Source: Candidatus Saccharicenans sp.
GTDB lineage: Bacteria; Acidobacteriota; Aminicenantia; Aminicenantales; Saccharicenantaceae
Assembly (NCBI GenBank): GCA_024653215.1
Contig: JANLFU010000002.1
Coordinates: 62,001 to 126,000, forward strand
Length of the DNA: 64,000 nt
Direction: 5' to 3'
The stretch's first letter is position 1. Every line of letters begins with the position of its first letter. Shown one piece after another: positions 27,523 through 36,344 of the stretch. Under the pieces are notes generated by a model. The model saw only the letters and a program-made list of their open reading frames with translations. It was not told the DNA's origin and searched no databases. A program made the translations under genes and the position numbers.

Positions 27523-29680
27523 TTTCTTTTTTTATTTTACCCGAATCTTCCGGAAGAAGCGACCGGCCATCCAGGTAGGCCGGCAGCGGAACCCCGAACA
27601 GCTGGAGGACGGTCGGGGCTATGTCCATGATGCTGGCCTCCCGGGCGTCCAGCTTCAGGTTGCTGAACAGCACTCCGGGAACCAGGGCCGGGTCCAGGCA
27701 GTGGTCGGCCGACCAGGCCTTACGATTGTCCTCGATGACAGTCCGGTTGACCTTGCCCACCACCGAGTCCCAGGAAGCCCGGTAACCCTGGTTGTAGGCC
27801 ACGATCAGGTCGGGAGCGTTATCCCGGTAGGGCCCATGGTAAATCTTTTCAGAATCAATCAGCCGGTTGATGGCCACCGAGCCCTTTTCCGGGTCTTTAA
27901 GCCCGGAGAGTTTTTCCATGAGCTCCTGCTTGAGGCGCCGGCTTTCTTCTCCCGGCTCAACGATTCCCTGGGCCTCGCGACCGCGGAGGTTGAGGTAGAT
28001 TCCGGCCAGGCCCAGGGCATAGGCCCTGGTCCGGCTCCAGTCAACCTGGCGGAACCATTCCTCGCTTTCGCTGGCCCCTTCCTTGAGATGAAGGTAGCCA
28101 TTCAGGTATAGCCAGGAGTTCAGGTTGACCCCGCGGCGGAAAGCCTTGAAGCCATGGTCGGACATGACGAACAGGCAGCTTTTGTCGTCCAGGCTGTTCA
28201 GGACCCGGCCGACCAGCGTGTCCATTTTCTGGTAGAGTTCTTCCAGCACCCGGGAGCCGTCTTCCAGCCTGGCCGTTGGCTGGTAGGCTGGATGGCTTTT
28301 ATCGAGGTAGCGCCAGAACATGTGCTGGATGCTATCGGTGGTTTCAAAAACACAGGCCAGGAGCCCGCGGCGGGTTTTCTTCAGGCCGTTGAAGAAAATT
28401 TTTTCCCAGTCCTCGTGGAAGGAATAAGCCAGTTCCAGGAAAGCCTTTTCCGGAAGTACTCCCTCGTTGAGGGCCCAGGTGTCGTTGGCCTCGCCCAGGG
28501 TGACGTAGCTGCCGAATAGCCTGGCCAGGTAGGGCGCATAAATAAAAGGATGGGAAATGGGCAGGGCCGGCTTTTCCGGGTCGATGTTGAGCGGAGTGAC
28601 GTAGAGTTCAAAGTGCGGTTTTAGGTTCAGCAGGTAGAACCGGGCGATGCCCCGGATTTTCATTCCCGGCCCGGCCGGGAAGCTGAGCCTGACCCAGGGC
28701 GAAAAAACGCCCTTCTTCAGTTCGAAACGCTGGCCCGAGACTTCCACCAGGGCCGAGTCCTGCTCGTAGTTGAGTTTTATGGTCATCGGCAGCCGAATTT
28801 CTTCCGGCTTTTTTAGAAGGGAATTTTCGGGGCCACCCAGGTAGGTCCTGACCACCTGGCCTTCCACCGTGACCAGCTGGCTTTCTCCACCCTCTTTTTT
28901 CTCCAGGCGGGCCGGGTTGCTGGTATAAAAAAGGAAGGTGCCCTGGCTGCCTTTAAGGTCGGGCAGGCACATCCCCGACAGCAGGTGCCCGGCGAATTTC
29001 TCCGGGGGGAAGGTGATGGGCACCCGGAGCACGGTGGAAAAAATGCCCTGCTGGCCGAGGATTTTCCAGAAGGGCTGGCTTCGGCGCAGCAGTTTTATTT
29101 CCGGCCGGCCCAGGGGTATCCGGTACCGGCCCAGCGGTATAAACCGGCGCGGCGGTCCTATCCGGGCCGAGGACAGGTCCGGCAGGTAATTCTTCGGGTT
29201 GCGGCTTAAAAAATCGAAGATGTTGTGTTTTGATGGTTCGCAGCCGGTCATGAAGGAAGACCAGGCCACGGGGGAAATGGCCGGGGTGGTCGTCTGCAGG
29301 GGTCGGTAGGTTCCCTCTTTTTTTAGCCGGCTGAGGTTGGGCAGCTTGCCCTCGGCCATGAACTTTTCGGCCAGCACCGGGTCCATCCCGTCAAAGCCGA
29401 GGATGATGACCCGGTCGACCCGGCTGTGGCGGTAGGCCTTCTGACCCCGGAGCAGGCGGAGCAATAGCCGGAAGGGCCAGCTCAGCAAGGAGAAAAAGGC
29501 CAGGAAAAAGGTCAGGAAGAAAACCAGGAAGGATGAGAGGAAAGCAAATCCGGCTCCCGGCCCGATATAAGCTGCGGCGCTGACGGTCAGGCTGAGGAGC
29601 AGAAAGAAGAATAGCCGGTAATTCAGGACAGGCCCTGGCCGACGGTTCGGGTAGGAGTTTTCACCGCTTGCGGCTTTCAT
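27470..29680 (-). CDS. Alkaline phosphatase superfamily protein with N-terminal membrane segments
   Basis: Two or three N-terminal TM segments, then VIILGFDGMDPVLAEKFMAEGKLPNLSRLKKEGTYRPLQTTTPAISPVAWSSFMTGCEPSKHNIFDF; FVMSDHGFKAFRRGVNLNSWL. Confidence 0.92.
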   Translation of the reverse strand: MKAASGENSYPNRRPGPVLNYRLFFFLLLSLTVSAAAYIGPGAGFAFLSSFLVFFLTFFLAFFSLLSWPFRLLLRLLRGQKAYRHSRVDRVIILGFDGMDPVLAEKFMAEGKLPNLSRLKKEGTYRPLQTTTPAISPVAWSSFMTGCEPSKHNIFDFLSRNPKNYLPDLSSARIGPPRRFIPLGRYRIPLGRPEIKLLRRSQPFWKILGQQGIFSTVLRVPITFPPEKFAGHLLSGMCLPDLKGSQGTFLFYTSNPARLEKKEGGESQLVTVEGQVVRTYLGGPENSLLKKPEEIRLPMTIKLNYEQDSALVEVSGQRFELKKGVFSPWVRLSFPAGPGMKIRGIARFYLLNLKPHFELYVTPLNIDPEKPALPISHPFIYAPYLARLFGSYVTLGEANDTWALNEGVLPEKAFLELAYSFHEDWEKIFFNGLKKTRRGLLACVFETTDSIQHMFWRYLDKSHPAYQPTARLEDGSRVLEELYQKMDTLVGRVLNSLDDKSCLFVMSDHGFKAFRRGVNLNSWLYLNGYLHLKEGASESEEWFRQVDWSRTRAYALGLAGIYLNLRGREAQGIVEPGEESRRLKQELMEKLSGLKDPEKGSVAINRLIDSEKIYHGPYRDNAPDLIVAYNQGYRASWDSVVGKVNRTVIEDNRKAWSADHCLDPALVPGVLFSNLKLDAREASIMDIAPTVLQLFGVPLPAYLDGRSLLPEDSGKIKKENGENVQKKAGSDVRKKK

Positions 29681-30975
29681 TTAATCTTTTTGACGATGAG
29701 TCCGGCCAGGTCCTCGATGGCCAGGTCGGGTCCGTGTTCTTCCATCGACCAGAAGAAAGCGTCGTCCCAGGTGTGCATTCCCTGCAGGTGGCTGCGCCCG
29801 AACACTTCTTTCTTACGGATGGAACCCTTCAGGTCGAAACCGGGCTCGGATACCACCACCAGGTCCGGGCCGCGGGAAGTATATTTACCGTCGTAAATTT
29901 CCTCGGCTTTGAAAACATGGCGGATAACTTTCCGGCCCTCGTATTCCAGCTTGAGCAGTTTCTCGGCAATTTCCTGCTTGAGTTCCTTCTTGTCCGACCG
30001 ATCCACCCGCCCCCGGGGAAATTTTTTCTTCAGGTTGAGGTAGATGCGGTTGGGGTCGAGGGCAAAGGCCACCGTCCGGTTGGAAATGTCGTTAAGGGTC
30101 CTGGGTTCGGGAGTGTTAAAGGACAGGTAGCCGTTCCGGGCCAGCCAGGCGTTGAGGTAGACTTCCTGGACGATGCCGGTAAAACCGTGGTCGGACAGCA
30201 GGAAAAGGTTTTCCTCGCTCTCGTTCATCTTCTTGAAGGTGTTGAGGATCTTGGCGATGATGCGGTCAATCTGCTGGTAGAAGTCCAGGAAGGCCTGGTG
30301 GTAGGGATGGTCCTTGTGCTCGTAGGCCGACCACAGGAAGTGGTGCAGCCGGTCGGTGCAGGTGATGACAAACTGGAAATAGTCCCAGTCCTGTTCCCAG
30401 AAATAGTTCAGGGCCTTCTGGTGGCTGGCCATGGTCTTGGAAATTTCCTGCCAGAGAACCGAGGGGTTGTCGGCCACCTTGCCCGAGTCCACGTCTATCT
30501 GGTAGCCCATCTGCTCCAGGGCGGTGAAGTAGCTCTGGGGGAAGACCGAACGGGACAGGTCGACGGCCACGAAGCCGGAAACCAGGACCCCGTTTATCCT
30601 CCGGGCCGGGTAGGTGGAGGGCTGGTTGATGACGATGCTCTTCAGGCCGCGACTTCCCAGCCGGTCCCAGATGGTTTCGGCCTTGACGTCCAGGAAATTG
30701 GGCAGCCTGATTTCGTAGGTCCCGGGCTTGAAGTCGGTGAAGCCGAAGATGCCGTGGCTGCCCGGGTTGGTCCCGGTCATGAAGTTGGTCCAGGAAACGG
30801 CTGATATCTCGGGCAGGCTGGCCTTCATCCGGTGCAGGTGGCCGATGTCCAGCAGGCGGGCCACGGTGCTCATCACCCCGGACTTGGCCAGCTCCAGGAG
30901 CATGGAGTGGGGGACACCGTCCAGCCCGATAACGCAGATTTTTCGGCGGGGTTTCTGTTTTCTGATTATGGCCAT
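29677..30975 (-). CDS. Alkaline phosphatase superfamily protein, no evident signal peptide
   Basis: KICVIGLDGVPHSMLLELAKSGVM; EISAVSWTNFMTGTNPGSHGIFGFTDFKP; LLSDHGFTGIVQEVYLNAWL; stop overlaps the next start (ATGA). Confidence 0.92.
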   Translation of the reverse strand: MAIIRKQKPRRKICVIGLDGVPHSMLLELAKSGVMSTVARLLDIGHLHRMKASLPEISAVSWTNFMTGTNPGSHGIFGFTDFKPGTYEIRLPNFLDVKAETIWDRLGSRGLKSIVINQPSTYPARRINGVLVSGFVAVDLSRSVFPQSYFTALEQMGYQIDVDSGKVADNPSVLWQEISKTMASHQKALNYFWEQDWDYFQFVITCTDRLHHFLWSAYEHKDHPYHQAFLDFYQQIDRIIAKILNTFKKMNESEENLFLLSDHGFTGIVQEVYLNAWLARNGYLSFNTPEPRTLNDISNRTVAFALDPNRIYLNLKKKFPRGRVDRSDKKELKQEIAEKLLKLEYEGRKVIRHVFKAEEIYDGKYTSRGPDLVVVSEPGFDLKGSIRKKEVFGRSHLQGMHTWDDAFFWSMEEHGPDLAIEDLAGLIVKKIK

Positions 30976-30985
30976 TTACCCGATT

Positions 30986-31013
30986 ATTATAACATCAGGC
31001 GGCCGGCTGTCAA
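30986..31013 (-). promoter_or_regulatory. Consensus sigma70 promoter for the AP/EMC3-like operon
   Basis: Minus strand TTGACA-N16-TATAAT; the -10 ends 10 nt before the ATG at 30975. Confidence 0.75.
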
Positions 31014-31078
31014 TTTTTTCCGGGCAAAAGACCGGCTATCTAATTGATAAACAATGAATTGTGGGCGGCCCCGGAATT

Positions 31079-31771
31079 TCAGTGCGCTTCCTGGCCGCCG
31101 GCCTTGAGGACCTGTTCCAGGAACATCTCCTCCGGCACCGCCCCTTCCAGGCTCAGGCTGTCGTTGAAGATGGTCTTGGGAACGCCGAACACCTCGTACT
31201 TCTGGGTAAGTTCAGGAAATTCAGTGGCTTCGACCATGGCCGCCCTGACCAGGGGAGATTCCAGGGCCATCTGGTGGCCCAGGCGGACGGCCACCGGGCA
31301 GTAGGGGCAGGTGGGAGTGACAAAAACCTGGATGTTGACCTCTTTATCGAGCTTCTTAAGGGCAGTCTTGGTTTCCTCTGATAACTCGGTTTCGCCCCGG
31401 CTGACGTCCACGATGGCCTCCAGCAGGCTCATGAACTCGTAGCCCGAGGGTATCCCGAAGAAGCGGATGCCGGCATCCTTTTCGCCCATGACCACGATGG
31501 CCGGCACCTTGTCCACCTGGAACTCGGCCGCCCGGGCCGGTTCCTTCTCAAAATCGTACACGGTCAGCTTGATTTTATCGGTCAGACCGGCCAGCTCTTC
31601 CAGCAGCTGCTTGGTTTCCGGGCAGAAACCGCAGTCTTCCTGGACCTCGCGCCCGGGCACGATCAGCGGGCTCTTTTCCTTCTGGAAATAGACCAGGTTA
31701 ACCGGGTTCCGAAGCTCGGCCTCGAATTTTTTCCGGGTAAAATCCCTGACTTCTTCGTTAAGAAGTTGCAT
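31079..31771 (-). CDS. Protein disulfide oxidoreductase (PDO)/glutaredoxin-like, tandem thioredoxin folds
   Basis: Two CxxC motifs: EDCGFCPETKQLLEEL and VTPTCPYCPVAVRLGHQMA. Confidence 0.88.
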   Translation of the reverse strand: MQLLNEEVRDFTRKKFEAELRNPVNLVYFQKEKSPLIVPGREVQEDCGFCPETKQLLEELAGLTDKIKLTVYDFEKEPARAAEFQVDKVPAIVVMGEKDAGIRFFGIPSGYEFMSLLEAIVDVSRGETELSEETKTALKKLDKEVNIQVFVTPTCPYCPVAVRLGHQMALESPLVRAAMVEATEFPELTQKYEVFGVPKTIFNDSLSLEGAVPEEMFLEQVLKAGGQEAH

Positions 31772-31878
31772 GTTCGCTCTCCTTTTCTCTTTTTGTTATC
31801 GGGATGTTAATTCCTACTATTCCTATAAGTTTAATATAGATTCTGAAAAGAATCAAGGCCCAGCCTCGGCCGGCCGGA

Positions 31879-31907
31879 TTGACAACTACCGGGGAATGGG
31901 CTTAAAT
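31879..31907 (+). promoter_or_regulatory. Predicted sigma70-type promoter for the class III aminotransferase
   Basis: TTGACA-N17-TTAAAT. Confidence 0.6.
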
Positions 31908-31950
31908 TAAACTTCTTTTCAATCTTACGCCTGCGGGCGGCGAAAGTAAA

Positions 31951-33336
31951 ATGGAAAAATTATTCCGCTACCTGGAAAGGGAATACCGGAAGAAAACGGC
32001 GAAAAGCGCCGCTCTGTTCCGCCGGGCTTCCCGGGTCATGGTCCGCGGGGGCAGCCATTCCCTCCGGCTGTGGAAACCCTATCCCTTCTTTCCGGTCTCG
32101 GCCGCCGGGGCGGAAGTCAGCGACGTTGACGGAAACCGCTACCTTGATTACTGGCAGGGACATTACGCCAACATCCTGGGTCATAACCCCGAGGTCATCC
32201 GCCGGGCAGTGGAGCCCCATTTCCAGCACGGCACCTTTCATACCGGTTTCGAGACCCTGTCCCAGGTGGAGCTGGCCGAAAGGCTGCTGGCCAGCCTGGG
32301 CCGCCGGGGGCTTAAAGTCCGCTTTACCACTTCCGGGACCCTGGCCTCCACCTACGCCGTGATGCTGGCCATGGGCTACACCGGCCGCCAGCGCGTCCTC
32401 AAGGTCGGCGGTGGCTGGCACGGGGCCTCTCCCTACCTGCTCAAAGGGGTGAAGTTTCAGCCCGGAGCCGGATTCCGGGCCGCGGATTCGGCCGGGGTGC
32501 CCCCCGAGTTCAGCCGCCAGGTGCTCATCACCAGGTTCAACGACTGCCAGCACCTGTCGGATGTTTTCCAGAAGCACGGCCGGAAGCTGGCCGCCTTCAT
32601 CCTGGAACCCTTTATCGGTGTCGGGGGGTTCCTGTTCTGCTCCCGCCAGTACCTGGAGCTGGCCCGGCAGCTTTGCGACCGCTACGGGGTGGTCCTGATT
32701 TTCGACGAAATCATCTCCGGTTTCAGGTTCTGCGCCTCGGGCCTGCAGAAGCTCTACGGCCTTTCACCCGATATTTCTCTTTTTGGCAAGTTAATCGGCG
32801 GCGGGCAGGCGGTGGCGGCCGTGGTCGGTAAAGCCGAGATCATGGAAGGCTGTGAACCGTCGGGCCTGAAACACAGGCGTGTCCACTTTGAGGGCGGCAC
32901 CTTTTCCTCTCACGAAGAATACATGAGGGCCGGCCTGGCCATGCTGGATTACCTGGAAAAGAACCAGCACCGGGTTTATCCTTACCTCGGGCAGCAAGCC
33001 GAAAAGCTCAGGCGCGGCATAGAAAGGGTTTTCCGGGAAGAGGGACTGGAGGCCGTCTGCACCGGCGACGGCCACGAGCTGGTACCGGACTCGTCCTTTT
33101 TCATGGTCAACTTTCCGAGGAAAAAAATCGACTACCGCCAGCCCGAAGACCTCTGGAACCCGGAACGTTCAAACGTTACCCTGAGGGAGGAAGTCCTGAA
33201 ACTGGCCCTGCTCCTTAACGGGGTCCACGTGGTTCACGGCGGGGGCTGCCTGTCGACCGCTCACACCCCGGAGGACGTCGACCGGACCATCCAGGCCTAT
33301 GCCGAGGCCGCCCGCATTTTCAGGCGGTTCTTATAA
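31951..33336 (+). CDS. Class III aminotransferase (glutamate-1-semialdehyde 2,1-aminomutase-like)
   Basis: VSDVDGNRYLDYWQGHYANILGHNPEVI; VLIFDEIISGFRF; DISLFGKLIGGGQAVAAVVGKAEIM. Confidence 0.9.
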   Translation: MEKLFRYLEREYRKKTAKSAALFRRASRVMVRGGSHSLRLWKPYPFFPVSAAGAEVSDVDGNRYLDYWQGHYANILGHNPEVIRRAVEPHFQHGTFHTGFETLSQVELAERLLASLGRRGLKVRFTTSGTLASTYAVMLAMGYTGRQRVLKVGGGWHGASPYLLKGVKFQPGAGFRAADSAGVPPEFSRQVLITRFNDCQHLSDVFQKHGRKLAAFILEPFIGVGGFLFCSRQYLELARQLCDRYGVVLIFDEIISGFRFCASGLQKLYGLSPDISLFGKLIGGGQAVAAVVGKAEIMEGCEPSGLKHRRVHFEGGTFSSHEEYMRAGLAMLDYLEKNQHRVYPYLGQQAEKLRRGIERVFREEGLEAVCTGDGHELVPDSSFFMVNFPRKKIDYRQPEDLWNPERSNVTLREEVLKLALLLNGVHVVHGGGCLSTAHTPEDVDRTIQAYAEAARIFRRFL

Positions 33337-33354
33337 TTTTTAATCCGACCCGAC

Positions 33355-33474
33355 TTAATTCCCGCCACGGCAGCCCGACGCGACGGTGATTATTTTCTGA
33401 AGACGGGAGTTGGCCTGGTTCAGGCCCCGGGCAAATTCAACCTTGGCCCGCACCAGGTTTTCGAGTGCGGTCAG
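33355..33474 (-). pseudogene. Possible remnant of a coiled-coil/efflux-type coding region (C-terminal fragment)
   Basis: Reading frame LTALENLVRAKVEFARGLNQANSRLQKIITVASGCRGGN*, codon-like composition; in-frame stop immediately upstream and no start or RBS. Confidence 0.3.
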
Positions 33475-33554
33475 TCAAGGCAGGAATGATAGGAGGGAAT
33501 TCAGACCACATAACCCGGCAGAAAAGGTTGGTTTTTCCCGGTCTTCATTCATGT

Positions 33555-36257
33555 TCAGGTTTCCCTCATCAGGAATTCATATTTTCCTGATTCCACCCAG
33601 AAGACCGGTTCCCGGTTCAGTTCGGCCAGGGTCACTCCCAGCCGCGGGTCTTCGGCCACGAATTCGTCTTTCTCCCAGAGCAGCAGGCCCGATTCTTTGA
33701 TCAGGTAATCACGCCAGAGGCGGGGCAAGGTTAGCCGGGCCCTGGTCCCGACCGGAACCGTCAGTTTTAGCTTAAACTCGGATTCCCTTTTCTCCCAGTC
33801 AACCGCTATTTCACCCTGGATGGTGACCAGACGACATCGAACTTCATCCAGCCCGGGATAAGGTTTAACCTCGAATACTTTCCAGCCGGGTTCTATCGGT
33901 TGCAGCCCGGCCAATCCCCGGTAGAACCAGGCGTCCGCGCTGCCGAACATGGCATGGTTGTGCGAGTTCATGCCCTGGCCGGTGAGCTTTTCCCATCTTT
34001 CCCAGAGACTGGTGGCGCCTTCCCTGACCATGTAGCCCCAGCCGGGATAGGAATCCTGGAGGATTATCTTCAGGGCCACGTCCGGCAGCCCGAATTTTTC
34101 CAGCACCTCAAACAGAAAGCGGGTTCCGATTACCCCGGTGTCGGGGTGATAATCGTGCCGGATGACCAGCGATTCCAGCAGGGCTTTAAGCACGTTTTCT
34201 TTTGCCTCTTCGGGAACCAGGTCCAGGAGGAGCGGCAGCAGGTTGGCCGTCTGGTCCGGGAAGCGGTCTGCCGGCCCCTGTCGCAGGGCTTTGTATTGCC
34301 TTTCTTGAAGGTAAGCCCGGTTGAAAGCCGCCTTGATCTGCCCGGCCAGCTCCTGGTATTGCCTGGATTCTTCCTTCCTTCCCACCAGCTCGCAGATGCT
34401 GGCAAAAATCTGCACGTCGTGATAGTAGAACCAGGTGGCCACCAGGTCCAGCGGGGTTTTCTTGGGCACCATGCCCCCCGGCTGGCACCAGTCGCCGTAT
34501 TTGCCCAGGCCGAGCTGCAGGTTTCCGGTGGCTTTCTGCCTAAGAAAATCTGTGTAATTCTTCAGGCCCTGATAATGCTTGCGCAGGATGTCCCGGTCTC
34601 CGTAAAAATGGTAGAGGTGCCAGCACAGGCTGATGTAGGCCGAGCCCCAGGCCGGGTCGGCCGGATAAACGGCCGGGTTGTAGGGGGGCACGAAATCGGG
34701 CAGGCTGCCATCCTCTCTCTGCGCCTGCCTGATTAAGTTCAGGAAATGGGTGTAGAAGGCGGCCAGGTCAAAATTGTAAGAAGCGGCCTCGGCCGTGGCC
34801 AGGACGTCTCCCAGCCAGCCGTGGCGTTCGTCGCGCTGGGGACAGTCGGTGGGAATGCTCATCAGGTTGGAACGAAAGCTGGTGAGGCAGCAAGCGTGAA
34901 TTCTGTTCAGCAGTTCGCTTGACGACTCAAACTGCCCGCTTCTCTCGACGTCGCTGTGGATGAAGCAGGCCTCCAGGGTATCCTCGTCCGGAGTCCCCGG
35001 GAAGCCGTCCAGTTCCACGTAGCGAAAGCCGTGGTAGGTGAAGTGCGGCTCGTAGACCTCGAGCCTGTCGCCCTTCAGGATGTAAACGTCGGTGGCCCTG
35101 GCCCGGTCGCAGGTGGCCTGGTTCAGGCTGCCGTCGGGGTGGAGGAGCTCGCCGTAGCGGAGCTGAACCTGGGTTCCGGCCGGGCCGCTGACCCGCAGCC
35201 TGGCCCAGCCGGAGATATTCTTCCCGAAATCAAAAATATACCGGCCTTCGCCCGCCGGCCTGATGCTGACCGGCTTCAGTCGGTCGGTAATTCTTATGGG
35301 CGGAATGTTCTGGGCAGCCAGGGCCGGACCGGAAACGGTCACCGCCTTCTGCCAGCCGGAGTCGTCGAAACCCGGCTCGGCCCAGCCCGGCTGTTCCAGG
35401 CGGGCGTCATAATTTTCGCCGAAATAGATGCCGTTTTCCCTGACCGGGCCGCCGGAAACTCGCCAGCTCTCGTCGCTGGTGATGATGTCCAGGCCACCCT
35501 TTTCGTAGTAGATTTCCAGCCGGCAGAGCAACCGCGGCTGGCCGTAGCCATACTTCTGGATGTGGCGGCCGTTGCCGAGAACAACTCCCACCGCATTCTG
35601 TTCCCGGACCAGGTCGGTGACCTCGTAGGCCGAGTACAGGGCGACCTTGTTATAATCCGACCAGCCCGGGTCCAGCACCCGGTCGCCGATTCTCTGCCCG
35701 TTAAAAAACAGGCGGTAATGCCCGAGCCCGCTGATGTAAATCATGGCCCGGGTGGCCCGGCCCCGGCTCTTGAATTCCTTCCTGAGGTAGATTCCCAGGC
35801 ACTGGATGTCCGGTTCTTCGCTCTGTCCCAGCAGGACCGTTGTTGGCCCGGTATAGGTCTCGGGCTCTTCCATGGTAATCCAGCTGGCCCGCAATTTTGA
35901 GGTGCCCATGAAACCGGTGCCAAAGACGGCGATGTCGCTGTAGGGGCTGACCTGCCCGGAGATGTTCCACCAGCGGACTCTCCAGTAGTAGTTCTGGCAG
36001 CTCAGCAGTTCCTCGCCGCCGTAGGGAATGTGGGTGCACTCCTGGCTGCTGACCTGTCCGCTGTCCCAGAAATCGCCTACCTCCTTTTCGCAGAATTCCC
36101 TCTCCGAGGAGACGATGATCTGGTAGGCGGTCTGCTGGTCGCCCCGGAAATCGCTCCTGAGTTTCCAGAAGAACCGTGGTCTGGGGATATCGATGAGCTC
36201 TGGTTCCCTGAGGTACTCTACCCTCAGGTCAAAAGGGGGATGAATCGGCATTCTCAA
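33555..36257 (-). CDS. Alpha-L-rhamnosidase, GH78 family
   Basis: IYISGLGHYRLFFNGQRIGDRVLDPGWSDYNKVALYSAYEVTDLV; SIPTDCPQRDERHGWLGDVLATAEAASYNFD; ATSLWERWEKLTGQGMNSHNHAMFGSADAWFYRGLAGL. Confidence 0.95.
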   Translation of the reverse strand: MRMPIHPPFDLRVEYLREPELIDIPRPRFFWKLRSDFRGDQQTAYQIIVSSEREFCEKEVGDFWDSGQVSSQECTHIPYGGEELLSCQNYYWRVRWWNISGQVSPYSDIAVFGTGFMGTSKLRASWITMEEPETYTGPTTVLLGQSEEPDIQCLGIYLRKEFKSRGRATRAMIYISGLGHYRLFFNGQRIGDRVLDPGWSDYNKVALYSAYEVTDLVREQNAVGVVLGNGRHIQKYGYGQPRLLCRLEIYYEKGGLDIITSDESWRVSGGPVRENGIYFGENYDARLEQPGWAEPGFDDSGWQKAVTVSGPALAAQNIPPIRITDRLKPVSIRPAGEGRYIFDFGKNISGWARLRVSGPAGTQVQLRYGELLHPDGSLNQATCDRARATDVYILKGDRLEVYEPHFTYHGFRYVELDGFPGTPDEDTLEACFIHSDVERSGQFESSSELLNRIHACCLTSFRSNLMSIPTDCPQRDERHGWLGDVLATAEAASYNFDLAAFYTHFLNLIRQAQREDGSLPDFVPPYNPAVYPADPAWGSAYISLCWHLYHFYGDRDILRKHYQGLKNYTDFLRQKATGNLQLGLGKYGDWCQPGGMVPKKTPLDLVATWFYYHDVQIFASICELVGRKEESRQYQELAGQIKAAFNRAYLQERQYKALRQGPADRFPDQTANLLPLLLDLVPEEAKENVLKALLESLVIRHDYHPDTGVIGTRFLFEVLEKFGLPDVALKIILQDSYPGWGYMVREGATSLWERWEKLTGQGMNSHNHAMFGSADAWFYRGLAGLQPIEPGWKVFEVKPYPGLDEVRCRLVTIQGEIAVDWEKRESEFKLKLTVPVGTRARLTLPRLWRDYLIKESGLLLWEKDEFVAEDPRLGVTLAELNREPVFWVESGKYEFLMRET

Positions 36258-36344
36258 CTCCTGAATATGAAGTTTTCAGGCCGGGCCTCCTGGAACCGGC
36301 TTGAAAATTTTGTCTAATTTTGGTCATCACTTTTTTTCTCCAGT

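Noticed and set aside
26029-27630. 533-aa plus-strand ORF opposite the AP3 gene
   Set aside because: Shadow ORF; the minus-strand protein has conserved catalytic motifs.
31951-33336. Assignment as hemL (heme/tetrapyrrole pathway)
   Set aside because: Class III aminotransferase with GSA-aminomutase resemblance, but no neighbouring heme genes; the family contains many paralogs, so no symbol given.
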